From assembly GCA_963719285.1 (NCBI GenBank), contig CAVRBO010000004.1:124001-188000 (forward strand): a DNA stretch of 64,000 nucleotides, given 5' to 3'. This DNA comes from C-114 sp963719285. Its GTDB lineage: Bacteria > Chloroflexota > Limnocylindria > Limnocylindrales > CSP1-4. Of the stretch, positions 52,390 to 60,653 are shown one piece after another. The notes beneath the pieces were generated by a model that did no database searches, had not been told where the DNA came from, and was given only the letters and a program-made list of their open reading frames with translations. A program made the translations under genes and the position numbers. Every line of letters starts with the position of its first letter. Positions within the stretch are counted from its first letter, which is position 1.

Positions 52390-53988
52390 TCATCGGCGGT
52401 CGAGGCGAACCGGCAGCCGGCCTCGGAACGGGATCCGGCCGAGGAGCGCGTCGGCCATCGCGTCGAGGTTCGGTGGCTGGATCCCGTAGGAGCAGGCGTA
52501 CGTGCGCACGCTCGGATAGGCGAGGATGTCGAACGGGGTCCGGAGCGCGACCGCGACGACCGGGGCGCCGCTCGCCACGAGCGCCTCCACGAGCCGGCCC
52601 TGGCCGGGATGGGCCACGGCGTCGACGGTCCCGACGATCACGACCGAGCCACTCGCCGCGGCCGAGACCAGCGCTGCGTTCGCCGCGACGTCCGGGTCGA
52701 GCGGCGATTCCAGGGCGATGACGGATCCGGCCGACCCAAGCTGCTCCAGTGCGGCGCGGATCGCGTCGGCGAGATCCAGCGAGGCATAGGACGAGGTGTC
52801 GGCGGGGGTCAGGTCCACGGGTCGCGGGGCGATCACGACGACGCGCCGGGAACCCTCCGCCAGCGGGCGCAACGGCACGAGGTGGTCGCGGTCGCGCACG
52901 AGCGTCACGGCTCGCTCGGCGATCTCCCGGGCGAGCGCGACGTGCTCCGCCGAACCCACCACATCGATGTCCGGCTGGCGTGGGGCGCGACCGAGCCAGC
53001 GCCGGAGCGCGCGGATCCGACGACGCGACGCGCGCAGCGCTGCGACATCGAGCGATCCGGCGGCCGCCCGGGCGACGAGCCCGTCAAGGGCCCTTTCCTC
53101 GAGTTCGAACGGATGCAGCGTCAACATCAGATCCACGCCCGCCCGCACGGATTGAGACACGATCTCAGGTAACCCGTCGAGCGGGCCCATCGCGCCCATG
53201 TCGAGTGCGTCCGTGGCGCTGACACCCTCGAACCCGAGCTCGTCGCGCAGCAGGACCGAGGCGATCTCGGGAGCGATCGTGGCGGCCGTGACCCGTCCGC
53301 CGGTCTCGGCCGGAACGGCCAGATGACCGAGCATCACGAGGCGCGCCCCGGCCCGGATGCCGGCCCGGAACGGGACGAGCTCGCGCGCCCGCAGCGTCGC
53401 CCCGTCGACGCCGACGACCGGCAGGCCGTGATGCGAGTCGCCGCTCACGGACCCGTGGCCCGGGAAGTGCTTGAGGGTCGCGGCCACGCCCCGTGCCTGG
53501 ATACCGCGGACCATCGCCGCCGCCATCCGGCCCGCGGCGACCGGGTCGTCGCCGAACGTGCGGGTCCCCATGAGCGCGCTCTCCGGCGACCCGAGGAGGT
53601 CGCACACCGGTGCGAAGGCGACGGTCACGCCCATCGCGGCAAGTTCCGCGGCGATGGCCCCGCCACATCGCCGGGCGAGTGTCACGGAGCCCGTGGCGGC
53701 GAGGGCGAGGTTGCCGGGCCACGCGGTCGCCCCCGTGCCGATCGCCTGGAGCTGGCCGCCCTCCTGGTCGGCCGCGATCACGAGCGGGGGCGTCCCCGGC
53801 GGGCGGGCGGCCTGGAGGGCCGCCGTGAGGGCACGCACCTGCGCAGGGGTCGAGACGTTCTTCGCCCGGAACAGGGTCACGCCGGCGGCACGGCCCGCCG
53901 CGATGGCCGCCAGCACGTCGGCGGTCGGTTCGAGCCCGGCGAACGTCCGGAGGAACCGCTCGCCGACGAGCTCAGACACGACGCTCAC
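52390..53988 (-). CDS. Glycoside hydrolase family 3, NagZ-like beta-N-acetylhexosaminidase
   Basis: The 532-residue enzyme has a TIM barrel (about 1-320) with DQEGGQLQAI, the NagZ signature KHFPGHGSVSGDSH (about 172-185, catalytic His/Asp) and nucleophile Asp in SATDALDMGAM. A GH3 C-terminal domain (about 360-532) follows. It removes terminal N-acetylglucosamine from chito-oligosaccharides or peptidoglycan fragments. There is no signal peptide, so it would act on imported sugar. GTG 53988 overlaps the stop of the permease gene (GTGA). Last gene of the sugar operon. Confidence 0.92.
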   Translation of the reverse strand: MSVVSELVGERFLRTFAGLEPTADVLAAIAAGRAAGVTLFRAKNVSTPAQVRALTAALQAARPPGTPPLVIAADQEGGQLQAIGTGATAWPGNLALAATGSVTLARRCGGAIAAELAAMGVTVAFAPVCDLLGSPESALMGTRTFGDDPVAAGRMAAAMVRGIQARGVAATLKHFPGHGSVSGDSHHGLPVVGVDGATLRARELVPFRAGIRAGARLVMLGHLAVPAETGGRVTAATIAPEIASVLLRDELGFEGVSATDALDMGAMGPLDGLPEIVSQSVRAGVDLMLTLHPFELEERALDGLVARAAAGSLDVAALRASRRRIRALRRWLGRAPRQPDIDVVGSAEHVALAREIAERAVTLVRDRDHLVPLRPLAEGSRRVVVIAPRPVDLTPADTSSYASLDLADAIRAALEQLGSAGSVIALESPLDPDVAANAALVSAAASGSVVIVGTVDAVAHPGQGRLVEALVASGAPVVAVALRTPFDILAYPSVRTYACSYGIQPPNLDAMADALLGRIPFRGRLPVRLDRR

Positions 53989-54878
53989 CCCTTGATCGCG
54001 CCGGACAGGCCGCGGACGAAGTGGCGCTGGAGCGCGACGAAGAAGATCAGGATCGGCACGACGGTCATCGTGACGCCGGCCGCGATGCCCCGGAAGTCGG
54101 AGGCGAAGAAGCCCTGGAGGGCGGCGAGCCCGACCGGCAGGGTCTTGTTGGTCATCGTCGGCAGCATCAGCGACGGCCACAGGAAGTCGTTCCAGGACGT
54201 GACGAACGTGAAGATCGCCACGGTCGCGACCGTGGGCCGAACGAGCGGCAGGGCGATCTGCCACCAGATCCGCCAGTCGCGGGCTCCGTCCACGCGCGCG
54301 GCGTCGATGAGCTCGTTCGGCACGCCTTTGAACGCCTGGCGCATGAGGAAGATGTTGAACGCGCTGGCGAGACTCGGCCAGATGATCGCCGCGATCGAGT
54401 CGTAATAGCCGAAGAAGCGGGCGAGCAGGTAGCTCGGGATGAACGTCAGCTGGACCGGCACGATGATCGTCGCGAGGAGGAGGTAGAAGATCGGGTCGCG
54501 GCCGCGGAAGCGCATCTTGGCGAGCGGGTAGGCCGCCAGCGAGGCGACGAGGACGTTGAAGACCGTGGTCAGGGTCGACGCGACGATGCTGTTCATGAAG
54601 AACGAGGGGATGGGCAGCGCGTCCAGCACCCGGCCGTAGTTCGCCAGGGTCGGGTGGTCCGGCAGGAGCTGCGGCGGCGTCGAGAACAGCAGGTCGTCCG
54701 GACCCTTGAGCGAGGTCAGCAGGATCCACACGAACGGGAAGATCGTGACGAGGGCGATGAGTCCGAGGACGAGATACCAGACGGTGGCCTCGACGAAGCG
54801 CCGCCGCGGCCTGTGGCGAGCGGTTCCGACGTTGGCCGTAGCACGCGTGGCGGATGCCGCGACGGCGGGAGCAGCCAT
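53985..54878 (-). CDS. Carbohydrate ABC transporter permease (MalG type)
   Basis: The 297-residue protein has six membrane segments. The EAA loop is ELIDAARVDGARDWRIWWQIALPL, and WNDFLWPSLM near the end is typical of MalG-type subunits. It forms the channel with the next permease. The ATP-binding subunit is not in this operon, so a shared MsiK-like ATPase elsewhere is likely. One-base overlap with the partner gene. Confidence 0.94.
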   Translation of the reverse strand: MAAPAVAASATRATANVGTARHRPRRRFVEATVWYLVLGLIALVTIFPFVWILLTSLKGPDDLLFSTPPQLLPDHPTLANYGRVLDALPIPSFFMNSIVASTLTTVFNVLVASLAAYPLAKMRFRGRDPIFYLLLATIIVPVQLTFIPSYLLARFFGYYDSIAAIIWPSLASAFNIFLMRQAFKGVPNELIDAARVDGARDWRIWWQIALPLVRPTVATVAIFTFVTSWNDFLWPSLMLPTMTNKTLPVGLAALQGFFASDFRGIAAGVTMTVVPILIFFVALQRHFVRGLSGAIKG

Positions 54879-55753
54879 CAGGTGGCCTCCGAGCCGCGCT
54901 CGAGGAAGCGCACGTTGACGATCGAGAAGATGAGCGTCAGGACGAGGAGGACCATCGCGATCGCGGCCGCGTACCCGGCGTGCCCGTTGATGAATGCCTG
55001 TTTCCAGAGGTAGAAGACGATCGTCACGCCCGAATCGAGGATGCCGCCGGACTTGTTCGTCAGGACATAGATCTCATCGAACACCTTGAGTGCGGCCAGG
55101 CTCGAGATGACCGCCACGAACGCGATCTGGGGTCGCAGGCCGGGCAGGCTCACGTGCCAGTGCTTGCGCAGGTCGTTGCAGCCGTCGATCCGGGCCGCGT
55201 CGTACAGCTCCTCGGGGATGTTCTGCAGGCCCGCCAGGAAGATGACCGCGTAGTAGCCCACGCCGGCCCAGATCGTGAGCAGCATCGCGATCGGCAGGAC
55301 CAGCCCCGGTTCGGAGAGCCACGCGATCGGGTCCTTGATGGCGCCGAGCGAGATGAGCACGCTGTTGAGGAAGCCGTTCCGGTCGAACAACCAGCGCCAG
55401 GCGATGCCGATGGCGATGCTCCCGCTGACCGCGGGCACGAAGTACAGGGCCCGGAAGATGTGGATGCCCTTGAGCTTGCGGTTGACCACGATCGCCAGCC
55501 CGATCGAGAGCGCGATGATCGTGGGCGTGACGATGAGATAGACGATCGAGTGGGTGAGCGCCTTCCAGAACGTCGGGTCGGCGATGAGGTTCTGGTAGTT
55601 GTCGAGTCCGGCGTAGACCGGGGGCCGGACGATGTCCCAGTCGGTGAAGCTGTAGAACACGACCGCGCCGATCGGGTACAGCACGAAGACCGCGATGAGG
55701 ATGAGGGCTGGGGCCAGGAACGCGTACGGGGTGATCGAGAAGCGCCGGGTCAT
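54878..55753 (-). CDS. Carbohydrate ABC transporter permease (MalF type)
   Basis: The 291-residue protein has six membrane segments. SITPYAFLAPALILIAVFVL is at the N-terminus, YSFTDWD follows, and the EAA loop is ELYDAARIDGCNDLRKHWHVSLPG. It is the first permease after the binding-protein gene, separated from it by a strong hairpin. Confidence 0.94.
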   Translation of the reverse strand: MTRRFSITPYAFLAPALILIAVFVLYPIGAVVFYSFTDWDIVRPPVYAGLDNYQNLIADPTFWKALTHSIVYLIVTPTIIALSIGLAIVVNRKLKGIHIFRALYFVPAVSGSIAIGIAWRWLFDRNGFLNSVLISLGAIKDPIAWLSEPGLVLPIAMLLTIWAGVGYYAVIFLAGLQNIPEELYDAARIDGCNDLRKHWHVSLPGLRPQIAFVAVISSLAALKVFDEIYVLTNKSGGILDSGVTIVFYLWKQAFINGHAGYAAAIAMVLLVLTLIFSIVNVRFLERGSEAT

Positions 55754-55771
55754 GGCCCCTCCGTCAAGTCG

Positions 55772-55800
55772 ACCCTCGCCGGACGGTGTCCGGCGAGGGT
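55772..55800 (-). terminator. Intra-operon hairpin after the binding-protein gene
   Basis: A perfect 13-bp stem (55772-55784 with 55788-55800) and a 3-nt loop lie between the binding-protein gene and the permease genes. There is no U-tract. Such hairpins often protect the binding-protein mRNA or partly terminate, giving more receptor than permease. Confidence 0.7.
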
Positions 55801-55839
55801 CCGGGGAACGACGATCGGTCGGCGACCGATCCGCTCGGA

Positions 55840-57258
55840 TTACTTGATCAACTTGGTGGCTGCAGCCGCCGCGGCGGTCAGTGCGGTCTGCGGATCAGCC
55901 TTGTTGAAGAGCACTTCCTGGACCGCCTTGAGCACGATGTCGTTGACGTCCGCCTTGTTCACGCCGACCGGCATGCTCGGGACGATGTCCGCATAGTGCG
56001 AGACCACGTCCTTGGCCGTCGCCCGGGCGCTGTCCTCGATCGCCGTGGCGCTCGAGGAGAAGAACGGATCGTCGTACGACTTGATGACCGATGGGTAGAT
56101 GGACACGATCTTGGAGAACGCGACCATGCTCCGCGCGTTGGTGAAGAACTGGGCCAGGGCGATCGATGCGTTCGGGAACTTGGTACTGGCCTTGACCGAG
56201 ATGCTCATGAGGCCCTTGCCGACGACGCCCGAGGCTCCGACCGGAGCCGGTGCGACCGCCAGGTTGTCATACAGCTGGGAATTGTTGGCCTTGACGTCAC
56301 GGATCAGGTTGAGCCCGGTCGCGTAGAACGGGGCCTGCCCGGACGAGAAGAGGAGGAGGCCGGTCCGGTCACTGGCGTTCACGATGATGTCGTTGTCCAC
56401 GGTGCCGGCGGCGACCATGTCGCGGTACATCGTGAGCCACTTGACCCCGTCGGCCGAGTCGAAGGTGAACTTCTTGCCGTCATCGCTGAGCGGCTTGACG
56501 TTGCCCTCGTAGACCATCTGCGCGATCAGGTCGTTGACGGTCAGGCGGATGTCGCAGACCGTGTTCGCCTTGTCCTTGAGGGTCTGGCAGATCGCCGGCA
56601 GGCCGTCGATGGTCTTCGGGAAGTCGGAGACCGCGATGCCGGCCTTGTCGAAGAGCTGCTTGTTGATCAGGTCGACGTTGATGCCCTGGTACCAGGGGAA
56701 CTGGAAGTTCTTGCCACCGACGAGCTGCTCCTTCCACAGACCGGGGAAGTACGTGCTCTGGACATCGGCGGGGACCTTGTCGTCGAGAGCCAGGAGGAGA
56801 CCCTTCGACGCATAGTCCGAGACCCAGCCCTCGCTGACGGACAGGTTGATGACGTCCGGGGCCTTGTCGGCCGCGAAGGCCGCCTTCAGGTCGTCCTGGA
56901 ACGTGCCCTGGTGGTCCTCCCAGTGGACGGTGACGCCGGGATAGGTCGCCTGGAAGCGGGCGATCGTGTCCTTGATGAAGCCGTCGAAGGTGGGTGACAG
57001 GTAGAACGTCCAGAACGTGATGTCGGCGTTGGCTTCGACGCCCGGGATCACGGCCTCGGCCGGGTCCGGGGCGAGGGGCGCTTCGGTGGCGCTGGCCGCC
57101 GGGCTCTCGCTCGCACTCGCCTCAGCGGACGGCGAGGCTGGGGCCGCGGTCGGCGGAACCACGGTGGGTGGTGCCGGGGTGGGCGTCGCCGAGCTCGCGC
57201 AGGCCGAGATGCTGAGCATCGCGGCCGCCACGAGGGCGATCAGTCTCTTCATGTGCAC
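55840..57258 (-). CDS. Extracellular sugar-binding lipoprotein
   Basis: The 472-residue protein has a signal peptide with lipobox (MLSISAC), a Pro/Ser/Ala tether and a family 1-type solute-binding domain (ITFWTFYLSPTFDGFIKDTI, APDVINLSVSEGW, FPWYQGINVDLINKQLF). It delivers a sugar, probably an amino sugar or chito-oligomer by context, to the MalFG-type permeases. I start at GTG 57258, which has GAGGAG 8 nt upstream; the ATG two codons later is 14 nt away. Confidence 0.92.
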   Translation of the reverse strand: MHMKRLIALVAAAMLSISACASSATPTPAPPTVVPPTAAPASPSAEASASESPAASATEAPLAPDPAEAVIPGVEANADITFWTFYLSPTFDGFIKDTIARFQATYPGVTVHWEDHQGTFQDDLKAAFAADKAPDVINLSVSEGWVSDYASKGLLLALDDKVPADVQSTYFPGLWKEQLVGGKNFQFPWYQGINVDLINKQLFDKAGIAVSDFPKTIDGLPAICQTLKDKANTVCDIRLTVNDLIAQMVYEGNVKPLSDDGKKFTFDSADGVKWLTMYRDMVAAGTVDNDIIVNASDRTGLLLFSSGQAPFYATGLNLIRDVKANNSQLYDNLAVAPAPVGASGVVGKGLMSISVKASTKFPNASIALAQFFTNARSMVAFSKIVSIYPSVIKSYDDPFFSSSATAIEDSARATAKDVVSHYADIVPSMPVGVNKADVNDIVLKAVQEVLFNKADPQTALTAAAAAATKLIK

Positions 57259-57388
57259 GGATGGTTCTCCTCTCTTGATCGGACCAGTGGTTGGGTTCGG
57301 CTCGGACATGCACGAGGGCGCCCGCGGCGGTTCGCGGACCTCCTCCTCAGGCCATCGACACGCGTGCGACCACCTCCATCCTTCGTGC

Positions 57389-58426
57389 CTACAGGGACAT
57401 GGGGCCGGCCGGCCGGGCGTGGGTGCCGGTGGCGGCCTGGGCGACCGTGCGTGCGAGCGCGACGCCGCCCCACGCCACCGCGTCGAAGATCTGGGGGAGC
57501 GAGCGGACCGTGCCCGCCGGGATCATCTCGGCCACGACCGGGGAGTCGGCTCGGAGCTCGGCCAGGTGGGCCAGGATCGGATCGAGGAACAGGTTGCCGG
57601 CGCCGGCCACGCCACCGCCGAGCAGGACGAGCTCCAGGTCGCAGGTCAGGACGAGGCCGGCGATCGCCCTGGCCAGGGCACGTCCGACCTCGTCGACGAC
57701 CGCGCACGCGAGCGGATCGCCCGCGCCGGCGGCCTCGTAGACGGCCTTCGCGGTAAGCGGCTCCCGACCCTCGAGGGTCGACGACGCGCCGGCCGCGATG
57801 GCCGCCGACGTGCGCCGGGCGATGGCCGGGCCCGAAGCCACGGTCTCGAGGCAGCCGCGCTGGCCGCACGGGCACACGGCTCCGTCGGGCTCGACGATGA
57901 CGTGGCCGATCTCGCCGGCCATGCCACGCTTGCCGAGGTGGAGCCGGCCGTCGAGGACGAGCCCCGCCCCGATGCCGGTCCCGACCGCGACGTAGGCGAG
58001 GTTGCGGATCCCGGTCGCGACCTCATGGTCGAGCAGTCCGGCCGCGGCAGACCGGACGTCGTTGCCGACCGCGCACGGGACGCCGAACTCGGCGGTCAGG
58101 CGGGCGGCCAGCGGGATGTCGTGCCAGCCGAGGTTCGTCGCGTGGCGCACGATGCCGCCCGGCTCGATCCGGCCGGGGACGCCCACCCCGATCGCCGCGA
58201 GGTCGTTGGTCGTGGCCCCGGCCGTCTCGAGCGCCGCCCGGATCGCGCTCACGATCGGCTCGATGCCGTCCGGCGCGCTGCGCGTCGTCATGGGCCGGAC
58301 CGCCCGCGCGAGGGTGGTCCCGTCCGGCGCGACGAGGATGACCGCGACCTTCGTGCCGCCCACGTCCACGCCGGCCACGAAGGTCGAGCCGGCTTGATCC
58401 AGGGCGACGGCAGCGCCGGACGTCAT
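57389..58426 (-). CDS. ROK-family sugar kinase
   Basis: The protein has 345 residues. An ATP-binding motif (GVDVGGTKVAV) starts the enzyme. Also seen are VGNDVRSAAAG, VGTGIGAGLVL, the substrate loop GMAGEIGHVIVEPDG and the zinc site CPCGQRGCLETVASG. It phosphorylates an imported hexose such as glucose or N-acetylglucosamine. ATG 58426 overlaps the regulator's stop (ATGA). A longer frame upstream lies within the regulator. Placed between regulator and binding protein. Confidence 0.93.
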   Translation of the reverse strand: MTSGAAVALDQAGSTFVAGVDVGGTKVAVILVAPDGTTLARAVRPMTTRSAPDGIEPIVSAIRAALETAGATTNDLAAIGVGVPGRIEPGGIVRHATNLGWHDIPLAARLTAEFGVPCAVGNDVRSAAAGLLDHEVATGIRNLAYVAVGTGIGAGLVLDGRLHLGKRGMAGEIGHVIVEPDGAVCPCGQRGCLETVASGPAIARRTSAAIAAGASSTLEGREPLTAKAVYEAAGAGDPLACAVVDEVGRALARAIAGLVLTCDLELVLLGGGVAGAGNLFLDPILAHLAELRADSPVVAEMIPAGTVRSLPQIFDAVAWGGVALARTVAQAATGTHARPAGPMSL

Positions 58427-59691
58427 CCGGTCACTCCCGGCGCGCCCGAGGTCGAGGCGCCGACGGACGCGCTGCCGCCCACGCCCGCCGCGCCGTCGAT
58501 CGCGTGTCGCCCGGCGGCCAGGCCGGCCAGGCTCAGGCCGAGCTCGGCGGTCATGAGGAGGGCCGAGGCGCCCAGGACCACGCCATCGTCGTGGAGGTTG
58601 CCGATCTCGATCACGGTGTCCCGCGACAGGAGCGGAAGCGCGCCGTGGGTCGCCTCCCCGCGGACCGCCGCGAGCCACGGCTCGCCGAAGCCCGCCACGC
58701 TGCCGACGAGGACGACCCGGTGGACATTCAGCGCCCCGATGAGCCAGGCGACCGCGATGCCGAGTTCCCGGCCCGCCGCCACCACGATCTCGCCGACGAC
58801 CGGGTCGCCCGCCGCCAGGGCCGCCTGCGCGTCCGCGAGCGAGCCCGCCCAGCCGGCGGCCGCGAGACGATCGAGGATGGCCCGGCTGCTGACGACGGTC
58901 TCGAGGCAGCCCCGCCGTCCGCAGCGACAGGCGAGCCCGTCCGGACGGACGGTCGTGTGCCCGATCTCGCCGGCGCCGAAGCCGTCGCCCTGGAACAGGT
59001 GCCCGTCGATGACGATACCCGCGCCGACGCCCTGGCCGACCTTCACGACGAGGAGGTTCGAGGTCCGCGGGCCGCCGAAGACGTGCTCCGCGAGGGCCGT
59101 CGCCTGGGAGTCGTTGACGACGTAGACCGGGAGACCGGTCCGATCGCGGACGAGGTCGCCCAGCGGCACGTCGCGCCAGTCGAGGTTGACCGCCTCGAGG
59201 ACCGTCCCGAGCGGGGTGTCGATGAGGCCGGCCGTCCCGATGCCGATGCCGAGGATCGGCCGGGTCGCACCGCCGAGGAGCCGCTCGATGAGGGCGAACA
59301 CGCGCTCGAGCGCCTCCTGGCCGTCGCGGTCCTCGACCGGGACCGAGAACGACTCGACGATCTCGCCGCGCAGGTCGACGATGGCGCCGCGGAAGACCTT
59401 CTCGCCGAGGTCGAGGCCGACGAGGTGGCGCGCGTCGTCCGTGACCTCGAGGAGGATGGGTGCCTTGCCGCCGGTCGACGGGCCACGCCCCATCTCATGG
59501 GTGAGGCCGTCCCGCAGGAGTCCCGCGACGAGGTCGGAGACGGTCGTCCGGGTGAGGCCGGTCCGGCGCGCGACCTCGGCCCGGCTGATGGGTCCCCGGT
59601 CGTAGATCGTGCCGAGAACGAGCCGCTCGTTGTGGGCGCGCGTCTCCTGGTGGGTCGCCTTCCCGGACCGGTCCGTGGGGATCCTGCTCAA
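58423..59691 (-). CDS. ROK-family transcriptional regulator (NagC/XylR type)
   Basis: The protein has 422 residues. An N-terminal winged helix-turn-helix (GTIYDRGPISRAEVARRTGL, then TTVSDLVAGLL) is fused to a ROK domain (VGLDLGEKVFRGAIVDL, VGQGVGAGIVI, GEIGHTTVRPDG, CRCGRRGCLETVVS). It would repress the sugar operon until it binds sugar or sugar phosphate. Operator-like half-sites lie just upstream, suggesting autoregulation. First gene of the operon; the Gly/Ala/Ser-rich C-terminal 30 residues are unusual. Confidence 0.93.
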   Translation of the reverse strand: MSRIPTDRSGKATHQETRAHNERLVLGTIYDRGPISRAEVARRTGLTRTTVSDLVAGLLRDGLTHEMGRGPSTGGKAPILLEVTDDARHLVGLDLGEKVFRGAIVDLRGEIVESFSVPVEDRDGQEALERVFALIERLLGGATRPILGIGIGTAGLIDTPLGTVLEAVNLDWRDVPLGDLVRDRTGLPVYVVNDSQATALAEHVFGGPRTSNLLVVKVGQGVGAGIVIDGHLFQGDGFGAGEIGHTTVRPDGLACRCGRRGCLETVVSSRAILDRLAAAGWAGSLADAQAALAAGDPVVGEIVVAAGRELGIAVAWLIGALNVHRVVLVGSVAGFGEPWLAAVRGEATHGALPLLSRDTVIEIGNLHDDGVVLGASALLMTAELGLSLAGLAAGRHAIDGAAGVGGSASVGASTSGAPGVTG

Positions 59692-59712
59692 GGTCGTCGG
59701 GGCCCCTTCGGT

Positions 59713-59754
59713 CTTTGTTCAACGAGTGGACAAAGCGATGGTACGACCTTTGTC
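59713..59754. promoter_or_regulatory. Operator-like half-sites before the ROK regulator
   Basis: CTTTGTT (59713-59719), GACAAAG (59729-59735) and CTTTGTC (59748-59754) form two inverted pairs. The second pair is a perfect 7-bp inverted repeat with a 12-bp spacer. On the minus strand TTGACA (59757-59752) is a good -35 that overlaps the last site. They lie 22-63 bp before ATG 59691. Confidence 0.65.
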
Positions 59755-59856
59755 AAGACTCCTTACATAGGTCCTCGCGCGGCGTCGCGCGACGGTGCGC
59801 GGGGCCGTCCCGAGCACCGCGTTCGGCGCCTCGTAGTCACTCGATGATCGTTGTGC

Positions 59857-59886
59857 CGGCATCCCGACCCCCGGGACGGGATGCCG
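59857..59886 (-). terminator. Hairpin downstream of the lipoprotein gene
   Basis: A 10-bp stem (59857-59866 with 59877-59886) and a 10-nt loop lie 16 bp beyond the stop of the lipoprotein gene read on the minus strand. The tail is not U-rich, so the terminator call is tentative. Confidence 0.45.
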
Positions 59887-59902
59887 CCATGTACGCCCGG
59901 GG

Positions 59903-60610
59903 TCAGCCGGCGGGACTCGGCACCGGGATCGGGGCGCCCTTGCTCGCGATCAGGATCGTCGTGGTGGTCACGGGCCCGCCGCTCGAATCGACCGTGTACG
60001 TCGCCGTCGTCCGGCCATCGGGCTCAACGGCGATCTGCACCGCGACCGCGGCCGAGCCGGCGACGCCGAGCGTCTTCGGTGGGTACATCGCCCGGAGCAC
60101 GAGGGCGGTCGCGTCCTGCGAGGCGACCGTCACGCCGGTCGGATGGCGGAACGGCTCGAGCGGGTCGCCGCTCGGGGCCTTGTCGGCGAGCTCGACCCAG
60201 CCGGTGCCGTCCTGGTAGACCCAGGCGCGAGGCGGGATGGATCGGTATGTCAGTGCGGTGCCCCCCGACTCCACGACGAACTCGCTCCGACCGCCGAGCC
60301 AGCGGCCGGCCGCATGGGTGGCCGTCTGCCCGCCGACCGTCACGGTCGCATCGAACTGGTAGCCCCCGGCCATCTTCTTGAAGGCCGCCATGAGGGGCGC
60401 GCTTCCGTCGACCGCCGGGCCGGTCGAGGCACCGCCGGTCGGGCCGTTCGAAGCGTCGCCCGCGGCCCCCGGCGGCGAGCCGGCGGCATCGGATGCGAGG
60501 GGGGAACTGGGGCTCGCGACGGACGGTCCGCCGCAGCCCGCGGCCACGACCAGCGCGGCCAGGGTGCACGAGACGAGGACGACTCCGCCGGATCGGCGGA
60601 GTCGTCGCAT
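59903..60610 (-). CDS. Hypothetical lipoprotein
   Basis: The protein has 235 residues from ATG 60610. The signal peptide (GGVVLVSCTLAALVVAAGC) ends in a lipobox with Cys near residue 23, then a Ser/Ala/Gly-rich tether to about 70. The mature domain reads AAFKKMAGGYQFDATVTVGGQ and YRSIPPRAWVYQDGTGWVEL, with a pattern like LppX/LprG-type lipid-carrier lipoproteins. That likeness is tentative. It lies 43 bp after a secreted-protein gene on the same strand. Confidence 0.72.
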   Translation of the reverse strand: MRRLRRSGGVVLVSCTLAALVVAAGCGGPSVASPSSPLASDAAGSPPGAAGDASNGPTGGASTGPAVDGSAPLMAAFKKMAGGYQFDATVTVGGQTATHAAGRWLGGRSEFVVESGGTALTYRSIPPRAWVYQDGTGWVELADKAPSGDPLEPFRHPTGVTVASQDATALVLRAMYPPKTLGVAGSAAVAVQIAVEPDGRTTATYTVDSSGGPVTTTTILIASKGAPIPVPSPAG

Positions 60611-60653
60611 CACCTTGCGCGGAGCCCCGGCCGCGAGGGCACGGGCCGCGGGA

